This document shows, piece by piece, positions 13,125 through 15,992 of a stretch of DNA of 15,992 nt. This stretch comes from Candidatus Cloacimonadota bacterium (GTDB lineage Bacteria > Cloacimonadota > Cloacimonadia > Cloacimonadales > TCS61): positions 1 to 15,992 of the forward strand of contig QMNP01000008.1 in assembly GCA_003647825.1 (NCBI GenBank), given 5' to 3'. The notes below the pieces were generated by a model that ran no database searches, was not told the origin of the DNA, and saw only the letters and a list, made by a program, of their open reading frames with translations. Numbering within the stretch: position 1 is the stretch's first letter; the number at the start of each line of letters is the position of its first letter. The position numbers and the translations under genes were made by a program.

Positions 13125-13958
13125 TTACCTTTTCTTCTTTTTAGATTTAATGATATACTGATCGGAGTATTTTCTTTTCTTACGGGTTTTGCCGCCTTTA
13201 GCTAAAACTCCCCATGGTGACACAGGATGTCCACCACCAGATGTTTTGGCTTCTCCACCACCCATTGGGTGATCTACCGGATTCATGGCAACACCACGAA
13301 CTGTAGGACGAATTCCCATCCATCTTTTACGACCAGCTTTACCAATAACGATTGAGTTGTGTTCGGTATTTCCCACCTGACCAATAGTTGCATAACATTC
13401 CTTACGCAGAATGTGTACATCATTGGAAGGCATACGAACATGTACATATTCGCCTTCTTTAGCAACAAGTTGAGCATAGGTTCCTGCACTACGTGCAATT
13501 TGTCCGCCCCTGCCCTGTTTGAATTCGATATTGTGGATAACTGTTCCCAGAGGAATTCTATCCATTGGAAGTGCATTTCCAACCTTGATCTCTGCTTTCG
13601 CACCAGACATGATCTTATCATCTACATTTAGTCCCAGAGGAGCTAAAATGTATCTTTTTTCACCATCGGCATAATGCAGGAGAGCAATACGTGCGCTTCT
13701 ATTCGGATCGTATTCGATTGCTGCAACTCTAGCAGGAATATCAAATTTATTACGTTTGAAATCGATTATACGATAATGTCTTTTGTGTCCGCCGCCACGA
13801 TGACGACAGGTGATACGCCCTTGACTATTTCTTCCAGCTTTTTTAGGAAGAGGTTTGATCAATGATTTTTCCGGTTTGTCTTTGGTGATCTCTTCAAAAG
13901 TGAAACCGGTTTTGAATCTCATTGTCGGGGTGATTGGTCTATATTTTTTGATTCCCAT
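13125..13958 (-). CDS. rplB: 50S ribosomal protein L2
   Basis: A 277-residue L2, needed for subunit joining and peptidyl transfer. The RNA-binding core has GRITCRHRGGGHKRHYRIIDFKR (47-69). The C-terminal region has VRGVAMNPVDHPMGGGE (220-236); His230 corresponds to the functionally important H229 of E. coli. GGGHPVSPWG follows (241-250), and the end is very basic (KSKKKKR). The HPMGGGE reading differs by one residue from the common HPHGGGE. It has an ATG start with AAGGGAG 6 nt upstream, 15 nt after rplW. Confidence 0.98.
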   Translation of the reverse strand: MGIKKYRPITPTMRFKTGFTFEEITKDKPEKSLIKPLPKKAGRNSQGRITCRHRGGGHKRHYRIIDFKRNKFDIPARVAAIEYDPNRSARIALLHYADGEKRYILAPLGLNVDDKIMSGAKAEIKVGNALPMDRIPLGTVIHNIEFKQGRGGQIARSAGTYAQLVAKEGEYVHVRMPSNDVHILRKECYATIGQVGNTEHNSIVIGKAGRKRWMGIRPTVRGVAMNPVDHPMGGGEAKTSGGGHPVSPWGVLAKGGKTRKKRKYSDQYIIKSKKKKR

Positions 13959-13973
13959 TTAGTACTCCCTTTC

Positions 13974-14261
13974 CTAAGCTTCAAACTCAGCTATGGAATC
14001 ACCTTCCTTAAGTTTAACGATAGCTTTTTTCCAATCGGCGCGCTTGCCGCTGTATCTTCCCATTCTCTTTACTTTTCCAAATTGTCTTATTGTATTTACA
14101 TCTAACACATGAACGTTGAAGATTTTTTCGATCGCTTTTCGGATCTCAATTTTATTGGCATTTATGCTAACTCTGAAAGTATAGCTATTATTGTGATTTT
14201 GGATTGAAGAGGTTTTTTCTGTGATGATCGGTGCAATTACAATTTCTCTTGCTTGTCTCAT
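13974..14261 (-). CDS. rplW: 50S ribosomal protein L23
   Basis: A 95-residue L23 at the tunnel exit, the main docking site of trigger factor and SRP. It starts MRQAREIVIAPIITEKTSSIQ and contains NKIEIRKAIEKIFNVHVLDVNTI (about residues 36-58) and MGRYSGKRADWKKAIVKL. I start it at the ATG at 14261: AAGGAGGT is 9 nt upstream, and it overlaps the rplD stop as ATGA. The same frame is open to an ATG at 14321, but that adds 20 non-conserved residues inside rplD. Confidence 0.97.
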   Translation of the reverse strand: MRQAREIVIAPIITEKTSSIQNHNNSYTFRVSINANKIEIRKAIEKIFNVHVLDVNTIRQFGKVKRMGRYSGKRADWKKAIVKLKEGDSIAEFEA

Positions 14262-14893
14262 TTTGCAAATACCTCCTTCATTTTCTTCAAAGCCGCTTCT
14301 GTTAAGATTAAGCAATTGCAATTAAGAATTTCGTAAGCAAATGTGCTGTCGGCTCTGTTCAGTTTAATATAAGGAATGTTTGTAAATGATTTTATTATGT
14401 TGCGATCACTGCCGTCAATTAGAAGAAGTTTTTTACTTCTTTCTGGAGTGACCTTGGCTAGTAATTCATTTGCTTGTTTTGTATTAGGTTTTTCAAAATC
14501 AAGGCTTTCTAAAACTACTACTTGTTTTGCATTTGCTCTTTCGGTTAAGGCAAGTTTCAGGGCAAGTTTCTTCTTCTTCTTAGGAATTGATTTGTACCAA
14601 TCTTTCGGACGTGGACCAAAAGCATTTCCGCCACCAACACGAAGAGGTGTACGAAGATTACCTGGACGGGCATTTCCTGTACCTTTTTGTCTAAACAGTT
14701 TCTTGCCACTACCCTGAGCTTCAGCTCTTGTCTGCACGCATGAAGTTCCCTGACGTTGGTTAGCCAGGTACATATTAATTACTTCATAAAGCAGAGCTTT
14801 GGGGTTTTTAGATTCAACAGCAAAAAGAGATTTAGGAAGAGTTGTGGTTCCTGTTTCTACTCCCTGCATGGAATATTTATTTACTTTTAACAT
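14258..14893 (-). CDS. rplD: 50S ribosomal protein L4
   Basis: A 211-residue L4 with a globular body and the long tunnel loop (about residues 45-105), which contains QGTSCVQTRAEAQGSGKKLFRQKGTGNARPG and RVGGGNAFGPRPKDW. The C-terminal part binds domain I of 23S rRNA and, in E. coli, represses the S10 operon through its leader. No such leader precedes rpsJ here. The ATG at 14893 has GGGAG upstream, 14 nt after rplC; the end overlaps rplW by 4 nt. Confidence 0.97.
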   Translation of the reverse strand: MLKVNKYSMQGVETGTTTLPKSLFAVESKNPKALLYEVINMYLANQRQGTSCVQTRAEAQGSGKKLFRQKGTGNARPGNLRTPLRVGGGNAFGPRPKDWYKSIPKKKKKLALKLALTERANAKQVVVLESLDFEKPNTKQANELLAKVTPERSKKLLLIDGSDRNIIKSFTNIPYIKLNRADSTFAYEILNCNCLILTEAALKKMKEVFAK

Positions 14894-14907
14894 TTAAACG
14901 CTCCCAA

Positions 14908-15531
14908 TTACAGCTCTTTTCTCAAGCGAACTATACTGTTTCTATGACCAGGTACAGCTCCCTTAACGAGAACGAGATTTTTTTCTAAATCAATTTTTAT
15001 AACTCGGCAGTTAAGCACAGATACTTTTTGCATACCGAGATGTCCTGGAAGTTTTTTACCTTTAACAACACGTGCAGGAGTAGCACACTGTCCAATAGAA
15101 CCGGGACCGCGATAAGATTCATGCACGCCATGGCTAGCTTTGAAACCATGAAATCCGTGTCTCTTCATTACACCTTGAAATCCTTTTCCTTTTGAAGTTC
15201 CAGATATTTGAAGAATTTCATTTTCTGTAAACATGCTTACATCAAATATTTCACCTTCTTCAATATCTTTGTACATTTTCAAACGGAATTCTTTAAGGTA
15301 TTTGAAATTCGGGCTGTTATGCTTTTTGAAGTGACCTTGTTTAGGTTTGTTTATTTTCTTCTCATCTATTTCTTCGTAGCCAAGCTGCACAGCATCATAG
15401 CCGTGTTTTTCTTTATTTTTACGATGAATAACCCGGCAAGGTCCTGCTTGAATAACAGTAACGGGGATTATCTCTCCATTCTTACCGAAAACCTGGGTCA
15501 TTCCTACTTTCTTTCCAATTAATCCTATCAT
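14908..15531 (-). CDS. rplC: 50S ribosomal protein L3
   Basis: A 207-residue L3 of normal length that nucleates 50S assembly and reaches to the peptidyl-transferase centre. The start MIGLIGKKVGMTQVF, GTSKGKGFQGVMKRHGFHG (111-129), the GPGSIGQ loop (142-148) and KGKKLPGHLG (157-166) are all typical. Gln148 aligns with the Gln methylated by PrmB in E. coli. It has an ATG start, and the rpsJ stop TAA is part of a TAAAGGAG site just upstream. Confidence 0.98.
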   Translation of the reverse strand: MIGLIGKKVGMTQVFGKNGEIIPVTVIQAGPCRVIHRKNKEKHGYDAVQLGYEEIDEKKINKPKQGHFKKHNSPNFKYLKEFRLKMYKDIEEGEIFDVSMFTENEILQISGTSKGKGFQGVMKRHGFHGFKASHGVHESYRGPGSIGQCATPARVVKGKKLPGHLGMQKVSVLNCRVIKIDLEKNLVLVKGAVPGHRNSIVRLRKEL

Positions 15532-15542
15532 TTCGAGCTCCT

Positions 15543-15857
15543 TTACGCCTTAATTTCTACATGCACACCAGCTGGCAAGCTAAGCTTCTTGAGTGCTCCA
15601 GTTGTTTGTGGTGTAGGATTTACTATGTCGATAAGACGTTTGTGAACTTTCATTTCAAACTGTTCCTGTGCTTTTTTATTAACGTGGGGTGATTTGAGCA
15701 CAGTATAAAGTGATCTATCTGTAGGCAGGGGAATTGGACCAACAACTTTGGCACCTGTGTTTTTTGTGTTCTTAATAATTTCTGCTACAGATTTATCTAA
15801 TAAGCGAAAGTCGTATGCTTTCAACTTGATTCTGATTTTGCTATCGCCTTTTTTCAC
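15543..15857 (-). CDS. rpsJ: 30S ribosomal protein S10 (GTG start)
   Basis: A 104-residue S10 (NusE), part of the 30S head and also a partner of NusB/NusG in antitermination. KIRIKLKAYDFRLLDKSVAEII (about 7-28), GPIPLPTDRSLYTVLKSPHVNKKAQEQFEMKVHKRLIDI (40-78) and the LPAGVHVEIK end match the family. The start is GTG at 15857, with GGAGG 5 nt upstream and no alternative ATG. It follows tuf by only 12 nt, so it is almost surely co-transcribed with the str-type genes upstream. Confidence 0.96.
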   Translation of the reverse strand: MKKGDSKIRIKLKAYDFRLLDKSVAEIIKNTKNTGAKVVGPIPLPTDRSLYTVLKSPHVNKKAQEQFEMKVHKRLIDIVNPTPQTTGALKKLSLPAGVHVEIKA

Positions 15858-15869
15858 TATTTCCTCCGG

Positions 15870-15992
15870 CTATACAGCGACATCGCCCACAACACCGGCA
15901 CCGATGGTTCTACCACCTTCACGGATAGCGTAACGAAGTCCTTTTTCCATTGCGATCGGGGTGATCAGTTCTGCATTGATCGTTACATTATC
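15870..15992 (-). CDS. tuf: Elongation factor Tu, C-terminal fragment
   Basis: The last 40 codons of EF-Tu are visible. They contain ELITPIAMEKGLRYAIREGG followed by RTIGAGVVGDVAV and TAG, the characteristic end of the third beta-barrel domain that contacts the aminoacyl-tRNA. The gene continues beyond the right edge of the window. EF-Tu delivers aminoacyl-tRNA to the ribosome. The final GDVAV replaces the longer or differently charged ends in many species. Its stop lies 12 nt before rpsJ. Confidence 0.96.
   Translation of the reverse strand, partial: DNVTINAELITPIAMEKGLRYAIREGGRTIGAGVVGDVAV

Noticed and set aside
14262..14321. Upstream start for rplW at 14321
   Set aside because: The extra 20 residues are the shadow of the rplD end. 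AAGGAGGT correctly precedes the ATG at 14261.

Overview
The window is dominated by one very long minus-strand ribosomal-protein gene cluster. In transcription order, from the right edge leftward, it reads: the 3' end of tuf, then rpsJ-rplC-rplD-rplW-rplB-rpsS-rplV-rpsC-rplP-rpmC-rpsQ (S10 block), rplN-rplX-rplE-rpsN-rpsH-rplF-rplR-rpsE-rpmD-rplO-secY (spc block), map-infA-rpmJ-rpsM-rpsK-rpsD-rpoA-rplQ (alpha block), and a rho-independent terminator at about 973-1009. Every gene from tuf to rplQ lies on the same strand. No gap exceeds 41 nt, and most gaps are 8-17 nt or short overlaps (4 nt ATGA, 1 nt TAATG, 11 nt and 17 nt). All the ribosomal proteins look intact.

A second, unrelated gene occupies positions 1-861 on the plus strand and converges on the cluster. 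It lacks its 5' end. The 286 visible residues look like the C-terminal part of an outer-membrane beta-barrel (alternating, aromatic-rich strands and a terminal Phe). The 189 nt between the two transcription units hold the cluster's terminator and nothing else I can support.

Organism: a moderately AT-rich Gram-negative bacterium. The order secY-map-infA-rpmJ-rpsM-rpsK-rpsD-rpoA-rplQ without adk resembles the Bacteroidota/FCB arrangement. However, the strong Shine-Dalgarno sequences, the frequent TTG starts and the zinc-ligating S4 argue against Bacteroidota proper. A less-studied FCB lineage (Cloacimonadota-like, for example) is my best guess, at low confidence.

The genes work together in building the ribosome (30S: S3, S4, S5, S8, S10, S11, S13, S14, S17, S19; 50S: L2-L6, L14-L18, L22-L24, L29, L30, L36), starting translation (IF-1), transcribing (RNA polymerase alpha), exporting membrane proteins (SecY) and removing N-terminal methionine (Map).

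Most of the region is ordinary and conserved. The one striking departure is rpmD: ribosomal protein L30, normally about 60 residues, carries a Lys/Ala/Thr/Glu-rich C-terminal tail of about 144 residues with KK pairs every 5-6 residues and no arginine. The DNA encoding it contains five in-phase A_AAA_AAA heptamers. Other points to note are four TTG and two GTG starts, stop codons fused to the next gene's Shine-Dalgarno at about a dozen junctions, and the lack of any leader between tuf and rpsJ.
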